DNA of 64,000 nucleotides, from NCBI RefSeq assembly GCF_032854445.1, contig NC_088299.1, forward strand, positions 12,519,608 to 12,583,607. Direction: 5' to 3'. Made by a program: the position numbers and the translations under genes. Positions within the stretch are counted from its first letter, which is position 1. Each line of letters opens with the position of its first letter. Origin of the DNA: Liolophura sinensis (taxonomy: Eukaryota; Mollusca; Polyplacophora; Chitonida; Chitonidae). Below are positions 24,666-36,424 of the stretch, piece by piece. The notes under the pieces were generated by a model. That model saw nothing but the letters and a program-made list of their open reading frames with translations. It was not told the DNA's origin and did not search any database.

Positions 24666-26489
24666 AACGAGGCCACTTTTCTCTTCATGATGATGTTGGT
24701 AGGTATTGTACGTCGTGCCCAAGAATATTTTGGTTTTAACAATGGAGGTGGGTGGAGAGTACAAGAAGTATGTTGGTAGGAGAATATGAGCTATAGCAGA
24801 ACTGGAAGGGAAAATGGAAATCAGTCAACTGAATTCGTTTCAATACTCAATTATTCCAACAGCTAACACCATAGATTTTAATATCTCAATGTACTTAGTC
24901 TATTAGACATACGGTCGATCAGTTTGTGTTGGATCAGAGAGCTCGGGGGAAATTGGAATCCTTGGAGAAAAACGTCATAATCAATCACACAAACAAGAGG
25001 CATTCGCCAGTAATAAGGACAACTCCCCCACTCAACGATTTCACTATGTTGACAACTCGAAGTGTGCCAAAGAACTGCACTTGCAGACAAGTACATAAGT
25101 ATATATAATTATATTGAAGTGAAGCTGAAAGTTGTGCGATGGAAGATGCAGTGAGCAGATGAAAAACGGGTATATATAGATACACTGAGGTGAATCAAAA
25201 AGTGGTAAAGCTGCTCACAAAAGGCAAAAAAAGGCACTAAAATGCAGGATGGTGAAAGAAGAAGAAAGGAAAGCAATACATAAAATAAATGGAATAATGT
25301 TTATATATATAAAGAAGATTGACATTTGCCATCTGCAATAATTCACTGAAATAAGCAACCACCAAGGATTAAGCAAACATTTCTCCTATTTTTAAAAAAT
25401 CAAACACTTAACAATCACATATTACTTTTATGCCCTGTAGGTTGATCACACCTTTAACACATAGCTCTAATGGCTGGGCATTTCTTTTGTCTGGGCTGAT
25501 AGAGGGCTCAAGACACTTGCTCGTTGTGTGTGAGGGCACATTCTCGGTTAACATTGAGCAATACTTCAAGGGATTGGTGAGAAATTTACCGGGCATATCT
25601 GTAGCTATTTCGATAATCTCCGCCTTCAATGAGGTGACATTAGAAAACAGATGCGGATTATGGCAGCGTTGGCTTTCACAGCCGCTAAAGCATTCCTGCG
25701 ATATGCGTGAGGGGCAAAGTAGAACACGCCTGCTTTTCTTCGGCGATGCAATACTGCGAGGAGGTCCGTTGTTTATACTCGACTGTCCCGTTATGATTAT
25801 GGTCTTATTTGTCTCTTCATCTCGCCCCAAACTCTGCTAACCTTTGTCAATAGACACACCACACCTCAGAGCAGCCGCCATCGATTACTGAGTAAATTTG
25901 GACACCCTTCAGAAAGGGCCTCAACTACGATTCACACGACTGTGGGAAACTACTTCCGTCCAGCGCATGCCCGGTAACATATCATTTTTAACATCTCTCA
26001 CGCTCTCCCCAACAAACAAGGCGGTGTATGATGTAAATCAGTTTGTAGAAAATGTCCCGCTTCACACCACACCCTTTCCCAGGGTAATAGAGATAAGTGG
26101 TAGGTGGGTAACTAGATTTTAAGGTGCTTGTTTTTTAAGCAGCAACGAGTGCATGCAAACCATGAAAAACACGGTTTTTAATGCGTTCTACAGGTTACTT
26201 AAAACAGACATTTATGGCTGGTGGTTCATTATATGATAGATGTTAGGCTAAAGCTGTCGAAATCATCACCCTCAATACAACTCGTCACCATATCTGTGTC
26301 TGTTTAGTAATAAACCTGAATAACTGAACTTTGAAACTTACAACATTTCGAATCGCGTGAATTTCGATTCTACCGAATCTGCGCAAATCGATCTCTTCTC
26401 TGGTTGTGAGTTCTCTATAAATTCGACTGAAAATAGGAAAAGAGAATGTGTAACGTTTACACACTGGGATTTAGTTGAGGTTGTTAACG
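24666..26489. other. No gene recognised, except the double-open segment at 25.4 kb
   Basis: A weak SINE-1-like trace near 24700-24740 (GTACGTCGTGCCCAAGAATA); otherwise unique. Confidence 0.45.
25408..25840. other. Segment open on both strands (136 and 140 codons), unrecognised
   Basis: The plus frame 25430-25840 and the minus frame 25830-25408 are both open across about 420 bp. This is unusual in AT-rich DNA outside a tandem repeat. The minus frame is hydrophilic with scattered cysteines; the plus frame has hydrophobic stretches such as NLPGISVAISIISAF. I recognise no family and see no convincing splice sites. It could be an exon, part of a transposon ORF, or chance in a locally GC-richer stretch. 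Confidence 0.25.
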
Positions 26490-27762
26490 CTTTGTCCATG
26501 ATGTATTGTTGGTCATGACATACTCATAGCCATGATGCAGTGCTGGCCAAGATATACTGTCAGTCATGATGGAGTGCTGGTCAAGACATACTGCTAATCA
26601 TGATGCATTGCTGGTCATGATACAGGCCTACAGCTAGTCATGATGCAGTGATGGCCAAGGTATACTGCTAGTCAAGATGCATTGCTAGTCAAGGTATACT
26701 GCTAGTCATCATGTAGTATTGACCAAGATATACTGCTAGACATGATGCAGTGCTGGTCATGATATACTGTTAGTCATGATGCAGTGCTGACCTGGATATA
26801 CTGCTAGTCATGATGCAGTACTGACCAAGATATACTGCTAGTCATGATGCAGTGCTGGCCAAGATATACTGCTAGTCATGATGCAGTGCTGGTCATTATA
26901 TACTGCTAGTCATGATTCATTGCTGGTTATTATATAGTGCTAGTCATTATGCAGTGCTGGTAATGATATAGGCCTACTGCTGGTAATAATCTAGTACTGG
27001 CCAAGATACACTGCTAGCCATGACGCATTGCTGCTTGTGATATAGTTTTAGTCATGACGCATTGCTGGTCAAGATATACTGATAGGCATGATGCATAGCT
27101 GGTCATGCTATACTGCTGGCCATGGTGCATTGCTGGTCATGATATACTGCTAGTCATGATGCATTGCTTGTCATGATATACTGTCAGTCATGATGCATTG
27201 CTGGTCATTTTTTACTACCAGCAATGATGCTTTGCTGATCATTATATACTGCTAGACATGATGCATTGCTGGTCATGATATACTGCTAGCCATGATGCAT
27301 TGCTTGTCATGAAATACTGCTAGTCATGATGCATTGCTTATCATGATATACTGCTAGTCATAATGCATTGCTGGTCATTATTTACTGCTGGCCATGGAGC
27401 ATTGCTGGTCATGATATACTGCTAGTCATGGTATATTGCTTGTCAAGATATACTGCTAGTCATAATGCATTGCTGGTCATTATTTACTGCCAGCCATGAT
27501 GCTTTGCTGATCATTATATACTGGTAGACATGACGCATTGCTGGCGAAGATATACTACTAGTCATGATGCATTGCTGATCATGATATACTGCTAGTCATG
27601 ATACATTGCTGGTCATGATATACTGCTAGGCATGATGCATTGCTGGTCATGATATATTGCTAGTCATATTGCAATGCTGGTCACGGTATACTGCTAGTCA
27701 TAATGCAGCGCTGGTCACGATATACTGCTAGCCATGGTGCATTGCTGGTCATGATATACTCA
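26490..27762. repeat. 34-bp minisatellite (2 x 17 dimer), about 37 units
   Basis: The unit is TACTGCTAGTCATGATGCAT then TGCTGGTCATGATA. It is a dimer of two related 17-mers (TGCTAGTCATGATGCAT and TGCTGGTCATGATATAC). The left third favours GCAGTGCTGGCCAAGATA and the rest GCATTGCTGGTCATGATA. A higher-order offset of 272 bp (8 x 34) is visible between 27113 and 27385. No spacers, so not CRISPR. Confidence 0.95.
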
Positions 27763-28057
27763 TTGACAGCATTTTTAATTTCCTTGCACGAGTGAAATAT
27801 AACCATGTGGGGGTAATGCGGAAATTAAACCAGTGTGATATCAATGAAGTAGGAACACCACAAACCTGATTTTCCCCCATCTCAATATGAAAAGAAGACA
27901 AAAAATGTGTCAAACATGCTACGTGTGATTTATACCAAGAGATAGGCTCTGTTCTGGTATTTTACATGGGTTTATTAATAGAGAGTGTGGAAATCTAAAC
28001 TAATTATCAGATCTCTTAACGTGCAAAAAAGGTAAGTGTCAAGTGTTTATGTATATA

Positions 28058-28168
28058 ATTAATTGATTGGCGTTTTACGCTATATTCCAGGTTGTTTTAC
28101 TATATACAAGAGCGGCCATGATTATGGTGGTATAAAACGGATCAGAGCCCGGGGGAAACACACTACCA
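28058..28168 (-). mobile_element. SINE-1 fragment
   Basis: It has TTGATTGGCGTTTTACGC, GAGCGGCCATGATTATGGTG and GAGCCCGGGGGAAACACAC. Truncated at the 5' side of the element. Confidence 0.72.
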
Positions 28169-29382
28169 AGATTATGGATATAAAAGATTTCATTAACAAT
28201 GTATTTACATTATACTGTTATACAACAGATCCATAATTATAGAAATATCATGTGGGAAAATATATTATATCAGACTAATGTTAAATGAAAATCTATCACG
28301 TCATAGCGGCCCCTAACAGATTGAAACATACATCCTTACATGTTTCGTGATCTTTGGATTATACATCTTTGTTTAGTTTATGTTAAATCTTCTCGTTTCC
28401 AAAGATATCTTATTGTTGTGACTGCCTAATATATCTTTTACAGAAATTAGCAGTTCATCTGCACTTATGAATGAATACACAAAGGGCCGTCCATTATGCA
28501 AATAATACAACTAATGTAACGATCCATCATTCGAAGGCGTCGTGAACAATATGCTCCCGTGGAACACGCACCCTGGGGCATTTAAGGTCAGTATGTCACG
28601 TATATCGACAATAAGACATTAATGTCATATAAAGGCGGGTGAAGTCTCTCGTACACATAGACAAACACTTATCGGCGTATGGGAGAAAGTTACGAGAAAG
28701 ATGTGCTCTTTTGTATGGCTTTAGATGCCTTTGCTTTGTTGACTCGCTGCCTTTTCCGTGGGTCAGGAGTGCTGTGATGAGTGATGGGAGTCAGCCACAT
28801 GTGATCCTTCCGACTGACCGCGACCTCTGAAGACAGCATCAGAAGTAATCTGGACTCTGTCGCACGTTGACCACGTCTTAAGGCGCAGTAATACGTACCT
28901 CTGAGGACAAGGCTTGTGTCTGTTGCATCCATAGGGTCTGTAGATCGAGTGTGGCCTGCCAGGGGCTCTGATAGGGCTCAGGGGGATCTAGGTCACATTG
29001 ATATCTATGTCTATCCACGGGGTGTCAAAATCATATCTGCACCATTGAAATATTTGGAGTAAAATGTATGTCACACAAAACGATGACTCTAAGAACGTTG
29101 AGACCATTGAAAGTCCACATGGTTTTCTATGTCACTGACCATTACGAATCGGTGTCAAAGGTGCAAATCTTCTCGCATACAGAATGTCTTGGGATGTTAG
29201 TGCGTGAATTTTACGAACAAATCCATCTTCAATTTCATTTCAAATTTGTGGTCTAGTATAGGCCTACACAGCAATGCAGAAAAAAATGCCAAACCGTGCA
29301 GAAATATGCATATGGCAGAATTCTGATTTAAACAACAAAGATGATGTCTTTTATATACTTCAAACTTTAAAGGTGTTGACGT
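28169..29382. other. No feature recognised
   Basis: Short overlapping frames at 28639-28932 only. Confidence 0.55.
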
Positions 29383-29552
29383 TGATTTACTTATTTTTGC
29401 TGGTGTTTTATGCCATACTCAAAAATATTTCACTGATACGAGGGTGACCAGCATTATGGTAAGAGGAACCGGGCAGAGCCAGGGGAAACTCAAGATCACA
29501 CACAGGTTGATGACTGAACTTCCCATGTACGACAGGGAAGGTCCATGCAGTG
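29383..29552 (-). mobile_element. SINE-1 fragment
   Basis: It has GCTGGTGTTTTATGCCATAC, AAAATATTTCACTGATACGA, GCATTATGGTAAGAGGAACC and CTTCCCATGTACG. The head is missing. Confidence 0.8.
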
Positions 29553-30509
29553 TATGCGTTGTTCATGCAATGACTGTGTATATTCATATATACTTATTAT
29601 CAGTACTTGACATCTTCTGATTTTGTCACTCTATATAAATTTATATAAACCGCGATGGCTGGCGGTTGTATTTATATGAATTTGTTTAATTCATTCATGC
29701 ATCGCGTACTGTAAGAATACAGTCTTACAGGATATCACGTGGTAGATTTGGCTTTTATGAGAAAATGTATAATTGCGTTTATATTACAGATGCGTCTCCG
29801 GCGTATATGTTCCGTATCGATGAGAGCAATTCTCGCCCATTTAATACCTTAGCTTTGGAATTAAATCCACTAAAGAGAAGTTCTTTCACCCAGGTTAATA
29901 AGTATACACTTATGTGCCGTTTCCGACTTTTCCCCAAGTGCTTAATTATTTGGGCGTTGCAAATCATTGACTTTCCGGTTTGGTGTGCTTGCCAAAGCTT
30001 TATATACACCCCATGCAAGGCTCAAGTTCACGGGCAATCTCTGACTGGGCGAGGCAATTAGCCCGCCAGCTTTAATGGCGGAAGGGCTGGGAGGAGGATT
30101 ATTTGGCTTTGGACAAGTGGAAGGTGATTTCCTACAATGAAACTGCATGGCAGGTTTAAACAGCTGATGGAGACGCCACGGATTAAATAAGAACCGGTGT
30201 TCTTTTGGGCCCAAATCTGTGTGTGGAAATTATCCCAAAAGTCTTAAAACTGGATTAACCTTCACGAAGTCTTTGTGGGAAATAAAACAGATCTTTTGAA
30301 GGGTATAGGCGGTTATCTTTTGTCGCTATACCGACATGTTGTGATAGAAAACTGGGAATTCACTGGAAAGAGGTTTGTTTCCGAAAAATACCGAGGTTTA
30401 CGGAAGCGGAGCATGCAGGTGTCTCAACGCACGTCGATGCTGAGTTGAAATACATGTAGCAATAGACCGAAATGATAGAAAAGAATTTTTGACCTTTCCC
30501 CCGTCACCA
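29553..30509. other. No gene recognised
   Basis: Overlapping frames on both strands at 29765-30214; no motif or splice pair seen. Confidence 0.5.
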
Positions 30510-30750
30510 GGGACCTTTGTGCACTGACCGGGGATCTTTGTGCACTGAACGGGGATCTTTGTGCAGTAACCGGGAACCTTTGTGCAGTGACCGGGGACCT
30601 TTGCGCAGTGACCGGGGACCTTTGCGCAGTGATCGGGAACCTTTGCGCAGTGATCGGAGACCTTTGGACAGTGACCGGAGACCTTTGCCCAGTGACCGGC
30701 AACCTTTGGACAGTAACCGGGGACCTTTGGACAGTGACCTTGGACCTTTG
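30510..30750. repeat. 21-bp minisatellite, about 11 units
   Basis: The unit is GTGACCGGGGACCTTTGCGCA (close to 20-21 bp), with variants TGTGCACTGA and TGGACAGTGA. It keeps both strands open: a minus frame at 30424-31185 (253 codons, with SPVTAQR repeats) and plus frames such as 30517-30801 (DRGPLRS repeats). Neither shows a domain or signal peptide, so I treat them as repeat-driven frames. Confidence 0.9.
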
Positions 30751-31249
30751 CATGACCGAAGTCAGGTTTATTGGTGGAGGAAACTGGCTCGCTGGAAGTA
30801 AACCAGCAGTGTTCGCATGCTCAAAACCAAAGTCGAATGCGAGGTGACTTATTTTTTTGACTATATACATATTGGTCTTAAAAAAGTATGTAACAAGAGC
30901 ACAGAGATATGTCCAGTTTCGCGACTTGACTAGTCTTGATGACTTTCTTAGTCTGTAGTACATTCTGTAAAATACGCTTATACCGACAGTAAAAGAGGGA
31001 AAACACTGGAACCAGACCGAAATAAAAGACTTTGATTGGACGTGATGTATAACCTGGAATAAACCTGCAATCGACACAACCCCAAATTTCTGTTCTTTAA
31101 ATCCTGTTAATACCACGTTGCACATGTGACAATTTCGTTCAATAATAGCGACGTGGGTAAAGGGAGGTAAGCGCACTTGCCTCAACCAAACTTCGGAGCA
31201 GAGTTCCGAAATGAACTCGGCTGTCCAGAACTAGCGCCACATTATTTCC
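30751..31249. other. No feature recognised
   Basis: Continuation of the repeat-driven minus frame into unique DNA; nothing else. Confidence 0.5.
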
Positions 31250-31420
31250 TTTTTAGGTTGGGTTTTCACTCCGTGCTCAAGAATGCTTAACTTATACGAC
31301 TGCGGCAAGCATTATGGTGGAAGGAAACCGGACAGAGCCCAGGGGAAACCCATATTATTGATTCCTCGATCCGTAGGCTTACTACTAGGTTTTCAGGAAC
31401 GTAAGCCAGCTGGCTAGCAA
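31250..31420 (-). mobile_element. SINE-1 fragment
   Basis: It has GGGTTTTCACTCCGTGCTCA, ACTTATACGACTGCGGCAAG and AAGGAAACCGGACAGAGCCC, then a diverged stretch near the Pol III head. Confidence 0.78.
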
Positions 31421-31599
31421 CTAATCTAGACTCATGATTTAAACAAATTACTGATTAAAATGCGTATATATATATAACACTGGTGAATCACATCCAATGG
31501 TTCCTATATAAAGACAAAACGACGTGGAACGGACTTGTAATTCACCTCAAAATGGTAATAATTAATGTCACGTGAAGTCTCGTTGAGAACTCTTTCCGG

Positions 31600-31780
31600 T
31601 TAGCTGTGCTCATTTACATGGCTGCGGCTAGATATATGCAAGGAGGAAACCGGAGTAAGACACCCAGCTTCGTCTGGTACCCGATAAACCTCTTCACTTA
31701 AACCAGCAGTAGAAAATCGACATCTGGATTCGAGCCACGTCTTGAATGGGCAAGAGTCTGCTGGTCGCAGTGACCCAGGG
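31600..31780 (-). mobile_element. SINE-3-like element
   Basis: B-box complement in CTGGATTCGAGCCACGTCTT, GGGCAAGAGTCTGCTGGTCG toward the head, and GGAGGAAACCGGAGTAAGAC in the body. Confidence 0.6.
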
Positions 31781-31834
31781 CTTTGAGCATCTTTACAAGC
31801 GAGACTCCTGTGTTAACATGCATATCATTATTCA

Positions 31835-32160
31835 ATGAGTGAATGAATGAAAGCTTGGGGTTTAATGTCAATTTTTCATATGACGACGAGGAGTCATTAT
31901 GTGTATGTACATGTCTTCTGGAGGCAGGGCGAGCCCATCCAAAGTGCTGCCGCCACTGAAGTATCATGCCGAAGACAACAGACATGACACCCCACCCAGT
32001 CACATTATACTGACACCGGGCCGAGCAGTCCTGTTGTTTTTGCTGCCAAGTTTTGTATCATGTTTAAAGTCTTTGGCATGACCTGACCCGAATTTAGTCC
32101 CAGGTCTCCCGACTTCGAGGCCTTGAAAACTTGTCAAGTACGATGTTAAAAAGCACTCAC
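31835..32160. mobile_element. Inverted-repeat element sharing the SINE-2 end module
   Basis: The left end (AATGAATGAAAGCTTGGGGT, then CATATGACGACGAGGAGTC) and the right end (GAAAACTTGTCAAGTACGAT, then GTTAAAAAGCACTCAC) are diverged inverted copies of the SINE-2 3' module. The interior has AAGTATCATGCCGAAGACAA and ATGACACCCCACCCAGTCAC. It looks like a MITE-like non-autonomous family. No clear target-site duplication. Confidence 0.6.
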
Positions 32161-32689
32161 AATATTATAAGCATTAAGCCACCGAAGCGGCCCCATATCA
32201 CTCTCTAAATATTGACAATATTCAAGGAAAGAAAACTACGGGGTTTACGAGTCATTGGTGTTACATCTGTGTTGGTTGATCAGTATATTAGATATATGGA
32301 ATATGTGTCAGACATGGCAGCTATGACTTCAGAACACTACTACGGTAAATCGGTATCGCTCAACATAAGATTTCCTTTACATATAAGCAATTACCACAAC
32401 GTTGATAAAACTAAATACTGGTAACACAGCGACAGGAATGGAGCTTGGAACTACATAGAAAAATGTTCATATCTGTGCCTGGAATCTGAAGGCGCTCTGC
32501 AGTTGAAAAGTGGTAGGTGTGTGTTTTGGGGGAGAAATCGGATATGAACAACCCCACAGCCGTTGTAACACTTTGGTCAGCGAAATATGTTGAGCATTTG
32601 TCGCAAGACTGCACTTATAGAACGACGCATCGTCTGTACCGCTTATAAATGAGGGATCAGTTGATTATGCAGATGGATTGAGGGACTGA

Positions 32690-32870
32690 TTAAGTCATGT
32701 TTAATGTTGTGCTCAAGGATTATTGACTAATATGATGACAGCCAGGTTTATGGGAGGAGAAAACAACAATATACAACCTGACGCGGACGAAAGAACGAGC
32801 GCTGGACTCGAACGCGCCCTCTAACTGGTCAAGAGCCTGATGGTCGCAGCGGTCCACACCATTAAACATT
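32690..32870 (-). mobile_element. SINE-3-like element
   Basis: The complement of a B box (GCTGGACTCGAACGCGCCCT) with GGTCAAGAGCCTGATGGTCG toward the head. The tail side is TTAATGTTGTGCTCAAGGAT. Confidence 0.6.
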
Positions 32871-34121
32871 GGGGCCACGGTAAAGGAGATTGGAATTTAA
32901 GGCGCCCAGCCCTATGGTTGGGTGGGGTGGGGCTATTTGAGTCCGGTTGAGGAGGTTATATGTTATTTTGTAAGTGAAGTAAAAGCATTCTATTATGAAA
33001 CAACCACTGTTTATGGCTGACATGTATTGGCCAAATAATAGGAGATATTTCAGTGTCCATGATTATGCTATTTCTGAATCACACATGCCTGAGCTTTTCT
33101 GAAACATGGGAGATAACTCTAACGAACATGCTCTGTGTGGCTGCCACCGCGCATGACCCGTGCCTTCCAATAGCCCAGGGCAAGTACTGGTGCAAACTGT
33201 ACTGGTGCCGTAATGTGAAAATTGCGACAATATATATATTAATTTCACTCGCAAAAAATGCATTCAATTGGTCGCCTTCAAAACAATACGTTGTTGTACA
33301 CAAAATGAACAGCGGGGAGCACCGGAGTGTCTTCGCTGTTCGTTAAGGCATAGCCATTTAAAGTAATATTTTTAATACAAAAGAATTGAAATGTTCAATA
33401 TGCCTTCTTACTAAATTTAATAGTATGAGGTGGAGTGATGGCAAAACGTTTACATGTAGTTCTAATAACAGAGCATGGTTACAATATCACGCAATATTTG
33501 AAATCTGGACCACAAAGCCATACCACATGATACTGCAGTGGTGTTACACTGTAAAAACGTGAGAAATGTGAGCGAATGAAACTCTCTACAGGGGCTTGTA
33601 TTACGAATCATGCGCCTGGCGTAACAACCATGGCAACATATAGTGAAGAGATACGTAACCATGGTAAATGTACTTGACGTAACGTTGTGACATCTTTGTA
33701 AGACGGAATTTTGGAGAGGAAAATACAATGTATTACAATTTGATGTTGATGTGAACGCAGAAATGCACAACTGTTTGGCGTATTAATGAGCTTCATGGCC
33801 AAATAACCTGACAGATATACGCCGTTAGAAAAATGTCGTTCTAAATGTTCAGTAACTACGTAGAACAAAAGAATACAACTTTCTACTTAAAACCTACAAA
33901 ACGACAACACTAATAACAATCGCCTCATTACCGGATAAGGACGTAGCTTAGTTTTCAATGAATCCATTTTGTACCAGACAGTCAATCATTCACAATTACA
34001 TTCACTTTGTAGACTGGAGTTGGTTGATTACAGAAATCGCTCAAACCTGTCGCTACATTACCTCATCTACAGACCTAATCCTGTCCCCAGGGGGAGACTA
34101 GCCCATACAAATGTGTATATC
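32871..34121. other. No gene recognised
   Basis: Several overlapping short frames on both strands near 33053-33868, without motif. Confidence 0.5.
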
Positions 34122-34366
34122 TTATTATTTATTTGATCAGAGTTTTACGCCGTACTCAAGAATATTTCATTTATATGACGCAGATCAGCCTTAATGGTGT
34201 GAGGAAACCGGGCGGGGAACGGAGAAATGCCACGACTATCTGCAGGTTGCTGATAGGCCTCCTCACGTACGAACAACATGAGCGGGATTTGAACCCACAG
34301 CGACCGTATTGGTGAGAGGCTCCTGGTTCATTACGCCTCACTAGCACGCTAAACACTAAGTCATGG
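34122..34366 (-). mobile_element. SINE-1, near full length
   Basis: It has a TATTTATTTGAT tail, ACTCAAGAATATTTCATTTA, GAGGAAACCGGGCGG, a B-box complement (GGGATTTGAACCCACAGCG) and a head through CATTACGCCTCACTAGCACG. No clear target-site duplication. Confidence 0.87.
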
Positions 34367-34655
34367 AAGTTTGTATTGTGTCCAAGAATGCTTTGAAAGC
34401 CAGCAGCAGGATTACTTATGGGACTTCACTTACTTTCGATGACTTCAGTACACCGATGAATCACAGGCAGTATACTGACTCTTCTTTTGCCTCTCAAGCA
34501 GAAGTCCATATAGCCCACTGTTGTCTCTTGCCTCTAAAATTCATGACAGTAAATTGTGTTACCGTAAGTGTAGATTGCTATGTACATAATGTATGTATAA
34601 AACTGTACATTTATACCTATGCAGTCAACAACAAAAAAATACAGACCAGTATATA

Positions 34656-34886
34656 GAGGCTTCCGTGGCTTAGTGACCCAGGAGCCTCTTACCAACGCGG
34701 TCGCTGTGAGTTCAAGTCCACTTCATACTGGATTCCTCTCCGGTCGCACGTGGAAAGGTCTGGCAGAAGCCTGCGCATGGTTTTTGGTCATCTCAGGTAG
34801 CCTCTGGCCGGTTTCCTCTCACCATAATGCTGGCGGCCGTCGTATAAGTGAAATATTCTTGAGTAACACCAATCAAATAAATAAAT
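34656..34886 (+). mobile_element. SINE-1 copy with A-box deletion, flanked by a 13-bp target-site duplication
   Basis: The head goes from CCGTGGCTTAG straight to TGACCCAGGAGCC, so the distal A-box region (about 27 nt) is missing. The B box (GTTCAAGTCC), body and AAAT tail are intact. The flanks are AGACCAGTATATA (34643-34655) and AGACCAGTACATA (34887-34899), differing at one base, which suggests a fairly recent insertion. Confidence 0.9.
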
Positions 34887-34899
34887 AGACCAGTACATA

Positions 34900-36344
34900 T
34901 AATATATGTATAGTTTGGTTTCTAAGTTTCAAACATTCTTCAGTCATAATTGCATTTTACTTTTCTTTTAATTATACTTTAAATAAACCAAGCGCATTAT
35001 GATATTTCCCATTGTAATTTATCTTGTCTAGTTGCTGTTTATTTTTGGCCATTCAGGTTTTGCTCACATATGCTAGTTCCTATAAATACAAACTAAATTG
35101 TTTTTTTTTACATAGTTTAGAATTTATACCCAACGGTAATCACAGTTCACGCTCTTAGTGATGCTAACGATAGACACCCTGCACTGATTACCGACCACTT
35201 TGTTTTCATGTTGCCATATCTCCTGGATTATTGCCTTAAAATTTCACAATCTGGTGGAAATTGATGCTGCAATTGATAATGAGTACTTACCCTAATTGTT
35301 GGGTTAACACATTATTTAATACCGAGCGAAGCAATATGAAATTGCTTCGTGTGTTTACAGTTTTGGTGAGAATAGAGTCATGTCAATTGCCTTAAGTAAT
35401 TTACTGAGTTATGTCCCTTGAGTCCTTCTGGAATGTTTAATAGTTTTTTTCTCCCAACGTATTTTTACCTATATAGGGAGCCACATTTACAAGATCTTAG
35501 CTTCCTAAGCTCGTCTGCTAAACTTTCTATCACCGCGACATTTGTACTTACATTTTCCTGCAGTACTACCGCTTTTCGTGCTGCTCGAGTGCTCTTCTGT
35601 TGGTCACGTCTGTTTCGCTGCAAGGTGTTTTCACACCGTCTATGGTGTCGCTGGCAGGCAGTGTGTAATCAAACAGTAAGCCTTTTGGTCGCAATCGACT
35701 TAAAAGTGAAAATGGACTTGTGGAAATCATTTATACTGAATGAAATCGACTGGTCATACCTAAAAGTTTCTACCTCGGAGTCGTATAATTAAAAGATTCG
35801 TGCGAAGTTGAATTTTATGTTCGATGTTTACTACATCTGGGGATAGTTAGCTTAAGTTGATTATAAATGACGAGAACTTAAAATCGACACACTCTTGCAC
35901 GAAGGGATTTAAGCTAAGATAGTTTTAACTTACAATCACAAACTGCAAGAGCGTCGATCCAGTTTTAAATATTTACAAACGCCCCAAAATTAAAAAGTAC
36001 AAAATTAGGTACAAATACTTGCCTCTATACACTCAGTTAGTAATTTTGAATTCGGTTTGCGAAGATGTACCATGTAATTGTCTCAAAAAGATGCTAAGAG
36101 CAATTTTTTTCACATTTTGTTGTTAACTGCTGATTCATCATGATGTGGCACTTGTTTGAAAAGGAATGCAAGAAATATAATTGTACGGCGATTGTCCATT
36201 TACAACAGATCACCACTGTAACTTCCAAAAAATTGTAATCACCTTACATTTCCTTTGCGCAAACGGCGAAACTTATACTTACAATCATTTGTAAACTAAA
36301 TAAAGGAATTGGTTTCGATGGGTGATGGTATATGTTTGCATATA
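34900..36344. other. No gene recognised
   Basis: A 124-codon plus frame at 35418-35792 has no recognisable domain. Confidence 0.5.
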
Positions 36345-36408
36345 TACTTGGGGTTTTACGTCTGACGACGAGATATGAGTAGGTATGTGTACATATACTG
36401 TCATTTCA
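36345..36408 (-). mobile_element. Short relic of the SINE-2/inverted-repeat end module
   Basis: TACTTGGGGTTTTACGTCTG, then ACGACGAGATATGAGTAGGT, resembling the left end of the element at 31.8 kb. No other part is present. Confidence 0.5.
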
Positions 36409-36424
36409 TGTGGCTTATAATATC

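Noticed and set aside
26490-27762. CRISPR-like array
   Set aside because: Units are contiguous and diverged, without unique spacers, in animal DNA with no cas genes.
30424-31185. 253-codon protein gene
   Set aside because: About a third is a 21-bp tandem repeat; the remainder shows no known motif. Kept only as a finding.
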